A stretch of 64,000 nucleotides of DNA from Photobacterium sp. JCM 19050 (GTDB lineage Bacteria > Pseudomonadota > Gammaproteobacteria > Enterobacterales > Vibrionaceae), in contig BAXG01000007.1 of NCBI GenBank assembly GCA_001310455.1, forward strand, positions 1 through 64,000, read 5' to 3'. A program made the position numbers and the translations under genes. The notes beneath the pieces are model-generated. The model was not told where the DNA came from. It was given only the letters and a program-made list of their open reading frames with translations, and ran no database searches. Positions 41,263-52,329 of this stretch are shown here, in pieces (the first letter of the stretch is position 1; each line of letters begins with the position of its first letter).

Positions 41263-42591
41263 ATGAAACGCTTACCAGTAGCAGCAGCGGTACTGGCCGC
41301 TTTAACCTCATATTCTGCGTTTGCCGCCGACAGCGAAGTGAAAGCCACTGATATGCTGACCGATGGTTGGGAAATTCATGGTTACGGTTCTATGAACTAC
41401 CGTATGAAAGACGGACAGTCATTTGATACTGAACTGGGCAAACCTGATTACCGCTCAGTGGGTACTTCCGGAAAGAGCAGTGCCCAGGTTGAATTCGTAA
41501 TCAAGAAACATACTGAATACGGAAATGGTGTTTACAGTGACTTTATCGTGCGTTCTGAATACGGTAATGGTGACTCTTATTACTACAGCTCACCGGGTAA
41601 CCAAAAAGCAAACAACGTAGCCCAGTTTGAAGTTAAAGAAGCTTATGTTGCTTTGGGTAACCTGCCATACCTACCAGAAAACTCAGAAATCTGGGCGGGA
41701 CGCCGTTACCTGAACCGTGCTGCTGGTGGTCTGTCTGGTGAATTCTGGAAGCAGTCTTCGGGTCAGGGTGCTGGTATCGAAACCAAGTTTGATAACGGTC
41801 AACGTGGTGGTATTGCAGTTATTTCTGCTGACCCAGAAGCAGGTACCGATACACTGCCAGCAGATGGCGCTCGCCACACCGTGACTTCTGTAGACCTTTA
41901 TTACTACGGTGTGCAGGCATTGGGCGGTAGCTTCGACTTTGACCTGAAGTGGATGTACGGAGCGAATGAAGATCCAAAGGTTGGCAGTGACCCAGCTGAC
42001 CGCGGTATCGGTGGTGCAATTACTTATAATCGCGATTACTACGGTTTCAACGGATGGTCACAGACAGGTATTGCTTACGGTACCGGTATGGCTGCGAACC
42101 GTGGCGTAAACTTCGGTTCATGGAGCAACGGCTGGAAAGATGACTCTAAGTCATTGTTTGCAACCACTTACGGTGTCGCCACTATTACCGACACAGTTCA
42201 ATTGGGTACCGAGTTGACTTACTGGGCACCAGAAAACATGGGCTGGGCTGACAGTAATTCTGAAGACAAAGTTACCCGTTATTTGATCGCCGCCCGTCCT
42301 AGCATCAAGCTGAATGACAATTTCCGCCTTGAGTTCACTGGCTCATACGCGATGGAGAAGCTTGAGGGTGATAACGACTGGGGGCGTGCTGACGATACTA
42401 CGTCATTCTATACCCTCGAGGCAGCAACAGTATTTACTGTTAATGCAGACTACTTTGGTCGTCCACAAATCAAACCGTACGTTACTTGGGTAGCGACTGA
42501 CGACGAAAATGCCGCTGGTTCTATTGGCATTACTGATAAGGGTGAAAAGAGTCAAACTGTCTTCGGCATCCACGCTGAAATCTGGTTCTAA
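41263..42591 (+). CDS. lamB: Maltoporin LamB
   Basis: Outer-membrane sugar-specific porin letting maltodextrins into the periplasm. It has 442 residues, a signal peptide cleaved after SYSAFA (near residue 22), alternating beta-strands throughout, the segment EIWAGRRYLNR typical of maltoporins and a C-terminal phenylalanine (EIWF) needed for outer-membrane assembly. AAGGGAC precedes the ATG. It starts the lamB-malM group behind CRP and MalT sites. The frame is intact. Confidence 0.93.
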   Translation: MKRLPVAAAVLAALTSYSAFAADSEVKATDMLTDGWEIHGYGSMNYRMKDGQSFDTELGKPDYRSVGTSGKSSAQVEFVIKKHTEYGNGVYSDFIVRSEYGNGDSYYYSSPGNQKANNVAQFEVKEAYVALGNLPYLPENSEIWAGRRYLNRAAGGLSGEFWKQSSGQGAGIETKFDNGQRGGIAVISADPEAGTDTLPADGARHTVTSVDLYYYGVQALGGSFDFDLKWMYGANEDPKVGSDPADRGIGGAITYNRDYYGFNGWSQTGIAYGTGMAANRGVNFGSWSNGWKDDSKSLFATTYGVATITDTVQLGTELTYWAPENMGWADSNSEDKVTRYLIAARPSIKLNDNFRLEFTGSYAMEKLEGDNDWGRADDTTSFYTLEAATVFTVNADYFGRPQIKPYVTWVATDDENAAGSIGITDKGEKSQTVFGIHAEIWF

Positions 42592-42604
42592 TCTCACTAT
42601 ACCG

Positions 42605-42622
42605 GGCAGCCTGCGGGCTGCC
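42605..42622 (+). terminator. Hairpin between lamB and malM
   Basis: GGCAGCC pairs with GGCTGCC across TGCG, followed by TGTTTGAGTTTG. The weak T tract suggests partial termination or 3'-end protection of the abundant lamB message. Confidence 0.6.
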
Positions 42623-42728
42623 TGTTTGAGTTTGTAGCCCTGCATTTTTAAGCGCAAATGCCTTACCGAAAATTCAGGCTATCGTCTCAAAACCTATAAC
42701 TACCCATCCGGAGACGAGGGGGAACAAA

Positions 42729-43604
42729 ATGAAAAAACGCTATTCAACGCTTGCTTTGCTTTTGGCTGCGTCTCTTATGGGATGCGCAAATACCCCGGTT
42801 GAAACCGTGAAGGATATTTCCATCACTCAGGCGGCCTGCTGCACGGATTACAGCCAGTTTGGCTGGATTCCAATGACCGGCGATCAGATGGATATTTCTA
42901 TTGATACCCATTCACCTGTTGCAGATTTTGACGGAGACAAGAGCCACTTTGCGGCGTTTGCGATGCCGGAATCTGTCAACCGCATGCAAATCACCATTAA
43001 CAGTTGGATGAGTTCAGACGGTGTATTCGCGCCTGAAATCATGCTGCTGGACCGGAACTTTAAGCCGGTAAAAACCATCAGCCTGAACGACTTTTCCGTT
43101 GAACCGTCTGATATGTTCCACCTGTCCAGCTATGAGACCCGATTGGTAATGAACCGGGAGTTGACGCCTTACATGGTGGTGTTCTCTCCTGAAAAGTATC
43201 GCAAAGGCGCTGTCACCATTCCGCACCCGGAGCGCCTGCGCGCAGAAGAACTGGGAATGGCGCGTCCTCTTGTGACCGACCCGATTATTCAGCATGCCAA
43301 ATTTGGTTCACTGGAGCTTAACCTCAAACCACTGAGCCTTCGTGCTTACCGTGCAGATTCAACGCCAAAAGCGGCACTTGCTGAACAACCAAAAACGACC
43401 ACCAATACGGCGGAAGTTAAGAAAGCCCAAGTGCAACAAAAAGCCGTCAGCATGATGTCTGAAAGTGAAGCGTTCTATAACGGCAAAATTGAACAGGCGG
43501 TAAAAGCCGGAGATATTTCGCTGGCGCTGAAATGGCTTGAAGAAGCCAAGCGTGCAGGTTCAAAAACCGCCGAATCAACGTTTATTAATCTGGTAAAGCC
43601 GTAA
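42729..43604 (+). CDS. malM: Maltose regulon periplasmic/lipoprotein MalM
   Basis: Envelope protein of 291 residues normally found after lamB; its exact role is not known. A lipoprotein signal with lipobox LMGC ends at residue 19. The core has the MalM-type segments FAMPESVNRMQITINSW and SSYETRLVMNRELTPYMVVFS. The C-terminal part is helical and Ala/Lys-rich with a short repeat-like ALKWLEEAKRAGS. The adjacent lamB supports the name. Confidence 0.85.
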   Translation: MKKRYSTLALLLAASLMGCANTPVETVKDISITQAACCTDYSQFGWIPMTGDQMDISIDTHSPVADFDGDKSHFAAFAMPESVNRMQITINSWMSSDGVFAPEIMLLDRNFKPVKTISLNDFSVEPSDMFHLSSYETRLVMNRELTPYMVVFSPEKYRKGAVTIPHPERLRAEELGMARPLVTDPIIQHAKFGSLELNLKPLSLRAYRADSTPKAALAEQPKTTTNTAEVKKAQVQQKAVSMMSESEAFYNGKIEQAVKAGDISLALKWLEEAKRAGSKTAESTFINLVKP

Positions 43605-43631
43605 CGGGCGACGACGTCTAGAGACTGACCC

Positions 43632-45418
43632 ATGAAGAAGAACAACAAAAAAGTGGTCTATCAGGTGTTTACCCGCCTGTTTGGAAACCAGAATACAACC
43701 AATGCGCCTTGGGGAACCAAGGCGCAAAACGGTGTTGGAAAATTCAGTGACTTTACCGATAAGGCTCTGTCTGAAATCAAGGCGCTGGGCGTTACCCATA
43801 TCTGGTATACCGGCGTACCGCATCATGCATTGATCTGCGATTACACCGAATTTGGAATCAGTAACGATCATCCGGCCGTTGTGAAGGGGCGAGCCGGTTC
43901 ACCCTACGCGGTGAAAGACTATTACAACGTTAACCCGGATCTGGCTGATAACCCGGCAGAGCGCCTTGAAGAATTCAAAGCATTGATTGACCGAAGCCAC
44001 AAAGCCGGTCTCAAGGTCATTATGGATATCGTGCCGAACCATGTTGCGCGCTGTTATGAAGGTCTGACCAACCCTGAAGGTGTGGAAGACTTTGGTGCGT
44101 CGGACGATACCTCATTGGAATACCACCGCGACAACAACTTTTATTACCTGCCCGGTGAAGCATTTGAATTGCCGGATTATGAAGAAGGTTTTGCACCTTT
44201 GGGTGGGGAAGATCACCCAATGCTGGCTGAAGCTTACCGCGAGTTCCCTGCGAAGTGGACCGGCAATGGTGCCAGAAAAGCAAAGCCGGATTTTGATGAC
44301 TGGTATGAAACGGTCAAGGTGAATTACGGCATTCGCCCGGACGGCAGTAAAGACTTTGATGAACTGCCGGAATCGTATAAGTCACTCAGCCATGAAGCGC
44401 ATTTTCAGTTCTGGCAGGGCAAGTCAGTGCCAGATTCATGGCGAAAGTTCCGCCACATCGCTGAATATTGGCTGATGTTGGGTGTTGATGGTTTCCGCTA
44501 TGACATGGCAGAAATGGTGCCGGTAGAATTTTGGAGCTACCTGAACTCGGCGATCAAATACATCGACCCGGAGGCTTTCTTGCTGGCGGAAGTCTACCAA
44601 CCGGATCTTTATCGCGCTACATCCATCAAGGTAAGATGGATGCGCTTTATGACAAAGTTGACCTGTATGACACCCTGAAAGCCGTTATGCAGGGTAATGC
44701 ATCCACAGACAATATTGCCGCCAATCAGCGCCAACTTGCAGACATTGAAAGCCATATGCTGCACTTTCTCGATAACCATGATGAGCAGCGAGTTGCCAGC
44801 CCGCAGTTTGCCGGAGATGCTGACAAAGGCAAACCCGCGATGTTGGTTTCCGCATTGATGGACCGGGCGCCGGCGATGGTCTATTTCGGTCAGGAAGTCG
44901 GAGAAGCCGGCGAACGCGACATGGGATTCGGCCGCCAGTCTCGCACCTCCATTTTTGACTACTGCGGTGTGCCATCCCATCAACGCTGGATGAACGGCGG
45001 CAGGTTTGATGGCGGACAGCTTTCGGACAAAGAAAAAGCGCTTCGGGACTTCTACAAAAGGCTGCTGAATTTCACCCTTTCTGCACCGGCTCTGGATGGC
45101 GGCTATGCAGAACTGCATAAGGCCAGCCGGGAAGCGGCGAAAGGATACGATAAAACCATGTTTGCGTTTGCCCGCGTTTCGCAGGAAGCCGGCCAGAAGC
45201 TGATTGCTTTCAGCCACTTTGATACTCAAGCCAAAGGCAAGGTCTCTCTCGTGATACCTGCTGAGGTGATTTCTGCCTGGCAACTGGCGGACGGCTGTTA
45301 TCCACTTTGCGAAGCCCTGTATGGTTATGAAACAGCGACACTTCGTGTTAATGACGGCTGCGGCGAGGTAACAGTCATCGCCGACGCGCTGGCTGCCAAA
45401 GTCTTCGAACTTACCTGA
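43632..45418 (+). CDS. Cytoplasmic GH13 alpha-amylase family enzyme (one frameshift)
   Basis: Alpha-amylase of about 595 residues without a signal peptide, so it should cut imported maltodextrins or stored glycogen. It starts VVYQVFTRLFGN and has MDIVPNHVAR, the nucleophile Asp in GVDGFRYDMAEMVP, the acid/base Glu in FLLAEVY and LDNHDEQR. The frame breaks at 44615-44617; one base gives LYRDYIHQGKMDALYDKV or a close variant. It lies 27 bases after malM and is followed by a terminator-like hairpin before malE. It differs from the periplasmic amylase MalS of E. coli. Confidence 0.87.
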
Positions 45419-45441
45419 TCTTCCTTACTGATCTCTTTTTG

Positions 45442-45478
45442 GCACCGGCTTGTTACAGCCGGTGCGCTTTCGGTTTTC
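45442..45478 (+). terminator. Terminator between amylase and malE
   Basis: GCACCGGCT pairs perfectly with AGCCGGTGC across TGTTAC, followed by GCTTTCGGTTTT. It may fully or partly separate malE from lamB-malM-amylase transcription. Confidence 0.7.
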
Positions 45479-45498
45479 ATTCAAAAAGGACGATAACT

Positions 45499-46672
45499 AT
45501 GAAACCTGCACTGACCCTACTTTCCGTGCTCACTGCCGCTGCGCTTTTTCCACTCTCTGCCCACGCAATGCAGGAAGGGAGATCCTTATTTGGATCAATG
45601 GTGACAAGAGCTACGAAGGTCTTGCCGAAATCGGTCGCCAGTTCACCGAAGACACCGGGGTAACGGTAAATGTTCAGTACCCGGAATCGCTCGAAGCAAA
45701 GTTCCAGCAGGTTGCTGCAACCGGTGGTGGCCCGGACATCATTTTCTGGGCGCATGACCGTTTTGGCGGCTATGCATCAGCCGGTCTTCTGGCTGAGCTG
45801 AATCCCAGCCAGGCATTCCGTGACAAGCTGGTGGACTTCAGCTGGGATGCAGTCACCTGGGACGGCAAACTGGTTGGTTACCCGGTAGCACTCGAAACCC
45901 CGTCTCTGATTTACAATAAAGATCTGCTCCCGAACCCGCCCAAAACCTGGGAAGAGCTTGAAGCCATCGACAAACAGATGAAGCCAAAGGCAAGCGCACC
46001 ATCATGTGGGATGTGAAAAACGCGTACTTTACCTGGCCAATGATTTCCGCCAACGGCGGTTATGCTTTCAAGAAAACTGAGACCGGGTTTGATGGCACTC
46101 AAATTGGCGTAAACAGTCAGGCCGGCCAAAATGGTCTTGAATTTCTGGTTGAGCTGACCAAGAAAGGGGTTATCTCACCGGATATGGATTACGCCGTATC
46201 AGAAGCGGAATTTAATAAAGGCAATGTGGCGATGACCATCAATGGCCCGTGGTCATGGGCGAATATGGATAAAACCGGCGTAAATTATGGTGTCGCCGTT
46301 CTGCCAACACTGGATGGTGGTGCGTCTAACCCATTTGTTGGCGTATTAAGCGCGGGCATCAACTCAGCAAGCCCGAACAAGGATCTCGCTGTCGAGTTTC
46401 TTGAAAACTACGTCATCACTGATGATGGCCTGAAAACCATGAATGACGACAAACCGCTGGGCGCGGTGACGCTGAAATCCTTCCAGCAAGTATTGGAGAA
46501 AGACAGCCGTATCGCTGCGACCATGACCAATGCTGAAAACGGTGAAATCATGCCGAACATCCCGCAAATGACCGCTTTTTGGTTTGCAGAAGGTGCAGCC
46601 ATTGAAAACGCAATCCTTGGTCGCCAGACCGTTAAGGACGCGCTGGATTCTGCGGCGATGCAAATCAACTAA
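45499..46672 (+). CDS. malE: Maltose/maltodextrin-binding protein MalE (two frameshifts)
   Basis: Periplasmic receptor of the maltose ABC importer. A signal peptide ends after LSAHA. The mature part matches E. coli MalE closely: [51 protein letters not shown] and MTINGPWSW. The frame breaks at 45577-45579 (GGGG gives QEGEILIW) and at 45983 (GG gives [12 protein letters not shown]). Repaired length is about 391 residues. AAAGGA precedes the ATG. Unusually, malF, malG and malK do not follow; a debranching enzyme does. Confidence 0.92.
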
Positions 46673-46682
46673 CTTGTCAGAT

Positions 46683-46712
46683 ACCCGGTTCGCATCCTGC
46701 GTACCGGGTTTT
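46683..46712 (+). terminator. Hairpin after malE
   Basis: ACCCGGT pairs with ACCGGGT, followed by TTTTGCTGTT. It probably protects or attenuates the malE message before the debranching-enzyme gene. Confidence 0.6.
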
Positions 46713-46739
46713 GCTGTTACAGACAAATCAGGATAAACC

Positions 46740-49524
46740 GTGAACGCGACACCACCTATTTCTGAAACGCTTTATATCCGTGGCACCTTTAACGGCTGGG
46801 GTGACGATACGCCAATGAGCTATATCGGTGACAACCGCTACCAAGCCACACTTTGCCTTTCTGCTGACCGACACCAGTTCAAAATCTCGGACCTGGACGG
46901 AACAGAGCAATTGACGTTTTCCGCCCACAAACAAAAAGCCACTCAGTGTGAGCTCGAATCATATTGTGCGCTGATGCCCGCGAAAGGTATTGGTAACGAC
47001 CTTATTCTGGATGCGCCTCAAACCGGGTTGTACACGGTGAGCTTGGATGTCAGCAACCTCTCTGCTCCTGTGTTGGTGATAGAACTCGGTGGTGAGAACC
47101 TGGATGTAGACCCCCTAAGACCGCTTCTCTCTGCCGAAATCCGTGTTGAGCCAAGCCCGGATGTCATCATCCAGGGTAAGCTTGAGCCGGTACTTTCCCC
47201 GGATGCGCTGTTTGATGCAATGGCAATCCGAGAGCGTCAAAGTTACCCGTTTGTATTCGGTGATAACGTTGATGGCTACTACGAAGGTTTTACTCACCGG
47301 TTTGTCTCTGCGGGGAAATACCGACATAAACAGGGATGGTTCCTTGGTACCTTTGCCGCACTGGTAAACGGTGTATTACAGGACAAAACTAAAGCCGATG
47401 AAGCGGCGTTATATCCTTACGGCATCACCCATGAGTACGCCAACGGGCTGAAAGATACCCTGAGTATTTTCTCCGGCCGGCGACTGGCCGCATTGAGAGT
47501 TGAAAGTGAAGATGAAGCCAAACTTGGCGTTGTACCTGCATTAAACCTGGCAATCAACCAATCTTCTGTTGTTGCTTATGACAACTGCGTGGTATATGCG
47601 CTGGAAGAATCGCTGCGTCAGCCGGATGCACCCTCCTTTGTGGCCATCACTGCCAATAAGCCGTTTACGTTCCGAGAGGAAACACTGTCTGGCTTTCCTG
47701 AACTCGACAGCGTTATGCACCTTAGCGGCCTGCATGTAAAACCGGTGATTGAAACCACAAGCCCGGAAAAGGAACTGACAGTGTATCTGGCCTTTGCTGA
47801 GACTGAGCATAAAGCGAGGGAAATGGCAGAGGCGGCTTACAAAGAAAACGGTTACTGCCAGCACCTGCAGGCAACCTATGACATGCTGACTCGCAGTTAC
47901 CTCTGGACGTCTGATGAGACTTATAACCGCGCTCTGATGTGGTCCAAAGCGGCAGGCAAAGTCTTTGTATCCCGTGAATTTGGTACGGTATCTGGGCCGG
48001 TTTGCCGTGGTTTAAAGACTGTTGGGGGCGTGATTCTTTTATCGCCGTGCCGGGTATTACGCTGGCCAACGGCGATTTTGATGATGCGCGTGACATCATT
48101 ACCAATTTCGCGTCCATGCAGCAAAAGGACCGCAACGACATTAATTATGGCCGCATTCCAAACCGGGTTTCCAGCGCAACCAATATCATCTACAACACCA
48201 CTGACGGCACACCTTGGATGGTCCGGGAAATCGGCGAATACCTCCGGTACAGCGGTGACAGCGCTTTCGCTGCCGATATTTACCCGGTTGTAAAAGCCTA
48301 TATTGAAGGCGTGGAGCAGAACTACCTCGACGAAAATGGCCTGATGAGCCACCGACACCCGGATACCTGGATGGATGCCAAATGGGAAGGAAAAATCCCG
48401 TGGTCAGCCCGTGGCAACCGGGCGAACGATATTCAGGCACTTTGGTTTACCAGCCTTACCGTCGCAGCTGAACTGGCAGCGCTGTCCGGTGATGAAGCAG
48501 GGCAGCAGAAATTCACCGCGATGGCTGAAAAAGTGCAGGGGGCGTTCAACCGTCTGTTCTGGGACAGCCGACTGAACCTGATGGCCGACCGTATCGAAGA
48601 TGACGATACACAGGATTTCCGGTGCCGCCCTAACCAGTTAATGACGCTGACTGTGCCTTTCGATCAGGATTTGGTACCGGCAGAAACCGGTGCGCATGTG
48701 GTTAAAAATACGGTGAATGAGCTGTTGTTCCCCTGGGGCATCTGTTCGCTTTCCCAACAAGACCACTGGTTCCACCATACCATGACGGCAGGGACGAATA
48801 CCATAAGGATGCGGCTTACCATAACGGAACAATCTGGGGATGGAATGCCGGGTTCACCGTATCTGCCATGCTTCAATATGGGGAAAAAGAACTGGCTTAC
48901 AAGTTGACCAGAAACCTGGCAGAGCAGATCCTGACTATCGGGCACCGCGGCAGCATGAGCGAAAACCTCGACGCTTTCCCGGATATGAATGGCAATTTGG
49001 TCACAACCGGTACCTACGCTCAGGCGTGGTCAGTGTCTGAATTCCATCGGAATGGTTATCAGGATTACGTCGGTTTCCGTCCGGATATGCTGAAAGGGAA
49101 GGTTTCCCTCATACCGCAATTTCCGGCTTCCTGGCGCGAGGCGTATGTAACTTTGCCATTCGGAAGCGAAGATACATTGTCGGTGTCGTTCAATCGGGAA
49201 GGACACAAAGAGGTTTACCACCTGTCTTGCGATGCTGGTGTCATTGAACTTGCATTTGGTTTTGATACCGATGCAGGCAATCGTCAGCATTATTCGCTCA
49301 AATTGGAGAATGCTATGGTGTTACGGGTTGATTCGGAATCTGGCTTACTTGAAGTTGATGGTGTCACTGTTAAGCCGGATAGCACCGTTTCGAACCATAA
49401 AGACATCATTGGGCAACTGCGGTTTAATCATCCGGCTGTTGACCGCCGATACCCTGTACTGAGCGGAACAGGCCTGTTAGAAAGAGAGATTCTTTCGCAG
49501 CAATATGCTGAGAACGAGGATTAA
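46740..49524 (+). CDS. Glycogen debranching enzyme, amylo-alpha-1,6-glucosidase family (two frameshifts)
   Basis: Predicted cytoplasmic enzyme removing alpha-1,6-linked glucose branches from glycogen or limit dextrins. The N-terminus is an early-set/CBM48-like domain (LYIRGTFNGWGDD); the C-terminal half is the (alpha/alpha)6 GDE_C domain with GLPWFKDCWGRDSFIAVPG, PDTWMDAKW and ANDIQALW. The frame breaks at 47987-47988 (GGG gives GTGIWAGLPWF) and at 48775-48776 (CCC gives HPYHDGRDEYHKDAAYHNG). Repaired length is about 928 residues. The GTG at 46740 follows CAGGA. It shows no GH13 barrel, so it is not a GlgX/TreX-type enzyme. Confidence 0.82.
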
Positions 49525-49531
49525 AAAACGT

Positions 49532-49555
49532 AAGCCCGCGCTCTGCGGGCTTTTT
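49532..49555 (+). terminator. Terminator of the lamB-to-debranching-enzyme group
   Basis: AAGCCCGC pairs with GCGGGCTT across a short loop, followed by TTTT. Confidence 0.85.
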
Positions 49556-49619
49556 GATCTGTCTGCATCACCTGTTAAAAATATGGTTGAAAACACACAG
49601 GTTTCGGACGGACTGATAC

Positions 49620-49916
49620 TCAAACACAGTAGTCAAAGACAACAATATCTTCCAAAGCAGGAATCAGTACTGCTTTGAGAGCAACGTGCTCGGGATGCGG
49701 CAGATAGTTTTGCCGTCCGGCTTCGTCAGAAAACGTCATCACCACACAATGGGTGTAACCTTTGTTCAAACCTTCCGGACTGTTGTTAAGTCCCCATTCA
49801 ACAGCCAGTACACCTTCAATTTTTTGCGGTATTTCCTCAAAAAGCAACTGGATATCGTCAATAGTTGCCTGAGTCACCGACGATTGAAACGATATCAGTA
49901 AAACGTGTCTTATCAT
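49620..49916 (-). CDS. Dabb-domain (stress-responsive alpha/beta-barrel) protein
   Basis: Small soluble protein of 98 residues. The Dabb signature is visible: IRHVLLISFQ at the start, VEWGLNNSPEGLNKGYTHCVVMTFSDEAGRQNYLPHPEH in two pieces, and FDYCV at the end. Such proteins form ferredoxin-like dimers; their role in bacteria is mostly unknown. The ATG at 49916 gives the typical start, preferred over one at 49934. It is downstream of glgB on the same strand, but a terminator lies between, so it may be independent. Confidence 0.8.
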   Translation of the reverse strand: MIRHVLLISFQSSVTQATIDDIQLLFEEIPQKIEGVLAVEWGLNNSPEGLNKGYTHCVVMTFSDEAGRQNYLPHPEHVALKAVLIPALEDIVVFDYCV

Positions 49917-50113
49917 GTGCCATCCATGCATCAAATTTGATAATAAAGATAAAAATCAAACAGTTAACGGTTTAATTATTTTAACGGAATATCAAAATAG
50001 TCCAGTCAGGGCAGGCAATTCTTTGAAGTGCAGAGACAACTCGCTGAAACAGATGCGCTGTATTTCCCTATTCTTTTCTTTTTGAGTTGGTCGTTGTTGT
50101 GTTTGCCGTAAAG

Positions 50114-50140
50114 CAAAAAAAGCCGGCATTTCAGCCGGCA
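50114..50140 (-). terminator. Terminator of the malP-malQ-glgB operon
   Basis: GCCGGC pairs with GCCGGC across a six-base loop; on the minus strand a run of seven T follows. Confidence 0.85.
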
Positions 50141-50161
50141 AAAGCTAGAGAAAGGGTGGAA

Positions 50162-52324
50162 TCATTGTTTGTGGCGCAGGAACACGGTTGCCAGTGGTGG
50201 CAGGGTGAGGGATACCTCGCCATTTTTTACTACAACAGTTTGCTCAGGTGAGACACCGGAGCCCCAATAGCGCTTGTCATCGGTGTTAAGCACCAGTTCG
50301 TAGCGGCCTTCAACCGGAATGACAATGCGGTAATTTTCACGCACTACCGGTGTGAAGTTACTGACAACCAGCATACGGTTGCCGTTGTCATCCAGTCGCT
50401 CGTGGGCAATCACGCTCTGGTCTGCGTCATCCATCATCCGCCATTCAAAACCGGATGGTTCGCAATCTCGGTCATACAATGCCGGCTCAGTCCGGTACAG
50501 ATGGTTGAGATCTTTCACCAGATTCTGAACACCCTGGTGCTTCTCGTATTGCATCCAGTGCCATTCCAACTGGCTGTCGTGGTTCCACTCGGCAGTCTGG
50601 CCGATTTCGGTTCCCATGAAGTTCAGTTTTTTGCCCGGCTGACCGTACATAAAACCAAGGTAGGCGCGCAGGTTTGCGGCCTTTTGCCACTCATCGCCCG
50701 GCATTTTATTGTGGATTGAGCCCTTGCCGTACACCACTTCATCATGTGACAGCGACAGCACATAGTTTTCGCTGAATGCGTAAACCAACGGGAACGTGAG
50801 CGTGCCGTGGTGATATTTGCGGTGAACCGGCTCTTCCTTGATATAGCTCAGGCTGTCGTGCATCCAGCCCATATTCCATTTGAAACCAAAACCAAGGCCA
50901 CCGTTATAGGTTGGCTGGGTAACACCCGGAAATGCGGTGGACTCCTCAGCAATGGTGATGGCTTTAGGGTGGTGTCGGTAAACTTCCTCGTTTACCCAAC
51001 GAAGCAGTGAAATAGCATCGTAGTTGTGGTTTCCACCGTCATGGTTTGGAATCCACTCGCCGTGGTTGCGCGAATAGTCGAGGTAGAGCATTGAGGCAAC
51101 CGCATCAACACGCAAGCCGTCGATATGGAAACAGTCCAGCCAGTACAGGGCGTTGGCTACGAGGAATTCACGGACATGGGGGCGGCCGTAATCGTAGATA
51201 TAGCTGTTCCAGTCCGGGTGCCAGCCGCGTCGCGGATCCGGATCGTTGTAGAGCGCGGTACCATCGAAGTTTGCCAGACCGTGGTCATCAGATGGGAAGT
51301 GAGCCGGAACCCAATCCAGAACAACCCCAATGCCTGCCTGGTGACAGCAGTCTACAAAGTATTTGAAATCATCCGGTGTACCGAAACGGCTGGTTGGCGC
51401 AAACAGGCCAACCGGCTGGTATCCCCAGGAACCGTAAAACGGATACTCTGAAACCGGCATCAGCTCTACGTGGGTATAGCCCATTTCTGAGAGGTACGGA
51501 ATCAGTTCAGCAGCCAGCTCACGATAGGTCAGGAATTCCCCGTCTGCATTTCGCTTCCAGGAACCTGCGTGTAATTCGTAAAACGACAACGGCTGTTTAT
51601 GTGGCGGGGTGAACGGGCGGTTTTGCCACGTTTCATCTTGCCATTGGTAAGCGCTATGGTCGTAAACGCGGGAGGCGAACGACGGGTATTGGTCGGCGTG
51701 ATAACCCCAAGGGTCTGCTTTGTGTGCCAGTCGGTTACCCAGCCCGTCTTTCAGTTCGAACTTGTAGCTTGTACCTGCTTCAATGCCCGGTACAAACAGG
51801 CCCCAAAAGCCGTTTTCCAGGCGCTGCATCGGGTGGCGGCGACCATCCCACTGGTTGAAATCACCAATCACGCTGGCTGCGCTGGCATTTGGCGCGAACA
51901 CCACAAAACGGGTGCCGGATACGGATTCGCCGCCGCGGGTATAGCTGCAAAGTTGCGCACCCATCTCGTGATAGGCGGTAACCGGGTTATGGACGCTGTC
52001 CGCGGCCGGAGCGATGTCGCGAAACTGATACGGGTCGATGTAAGTTTGCTCGCCTTTTTCGTATTCGGCATGAATCCGGTAGAGGACGCTATCCAGTGAG
52101 ATACCGGCTTCAAACGGCAGAATAAACAATCCGCTCTCTTTCCGGGTCAGTGCAATGGATTGATTCCCGGCGATGACGGATACCTTTACCGCTTCCGGTT
52201 GCCATACCGTCAGGGCCGTTTCAGGCAGAGCGGAAGGACCGAGTACAGAAAATGGTGCAGAACAGGCAGCTCCTTCGAGCTGCCGTGTGATGGTCGTTGT
52301 TGGGTTAATGGTTTTATCCGGCAT
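50162..52324 (-). CDS. glgB: 1,4-alpha-glucan (glycogen) branching enzyme GlgB
   Basis: Forms alpha-1,6 branches in glycogen. It has 720 residues with an N-terminal CBM48 module ([21 protein letters not shown]), a GH13_9 barrel and a C-terminal beta domain. Catalytic residues lie in [16 protein letters not shown] (Asp), IAEEST (Glu) and LSHDEV (Asp). The ATG at 52324, five bases after the malQ stop, gives [11 protein letters not shown]; an earlier in-frame start inside malQ is less likely. A glgB as third gene of a malPQ operon links maltodextrin use with glycogen building. The frame is intact. Confidence 0.93.
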   Translation of the reverse strand: MPDKTINPTTTITRQLEGAACSAPFSVLGPSALPETALTVWQPEAVKVSVIAGNQSIALTRKESGLFILPFEAGISLDSVLYRIHAEYEKGEQTYIDPYQFRDIAPAADSVHNPVTAYHEMGAQLCSYTRGGESVSGTRFVVFAPNASAASVIGDFNQWDGRRHPMQRLENGFWGLFVPGIEAGTSYKFELKDGLGNRLAHKADPWGYHADQYPSFASRVYDHSAYQWQDETWQNRPFTPPHKQPLSFYELHAGSWKRNADGEFLTYRELAAELIPYLSEMGYTHVELMPVSEYPFYGSWGYQPVGLFAPTSRFGTPDDFKYFVDCCHQAGIGVVLDWVPAHFPSDDHGLANFDGTALYNDPDPRRGWHPDWNSYIYDYGRPHVREFLVANALYWLDCFHIDGLRVDAVASMLYLDYSRNHGEWIPNHDGGNHNYDAISLLRWVNEEVYRHHPKAITIAEESTAFPGVTQPTYNGGLGFGFKWNMGWMHDSLSYIKEEPVHRKYHHGTLTFPLVYAFSENYVLSLSHDEVVYGKGSIHNKMPGDEWQKAANLRAYLGFMYGQPGKKLNFMGTEIGQTAEWNHDSQLEWHWMQYEKHQGVQNLVKDLNHLYRTEPALYDRDCEPSGFEWRMMDDADQSVIAHERLDDNGNRMLVVSNFTPVVRENYRIVIPVEGRYELVLNTDDKRYWGSGVSPEQTVVVKNGEVSLTLPPLATVFLRHKQ

Positions 52325-52329
52325 TCCGG

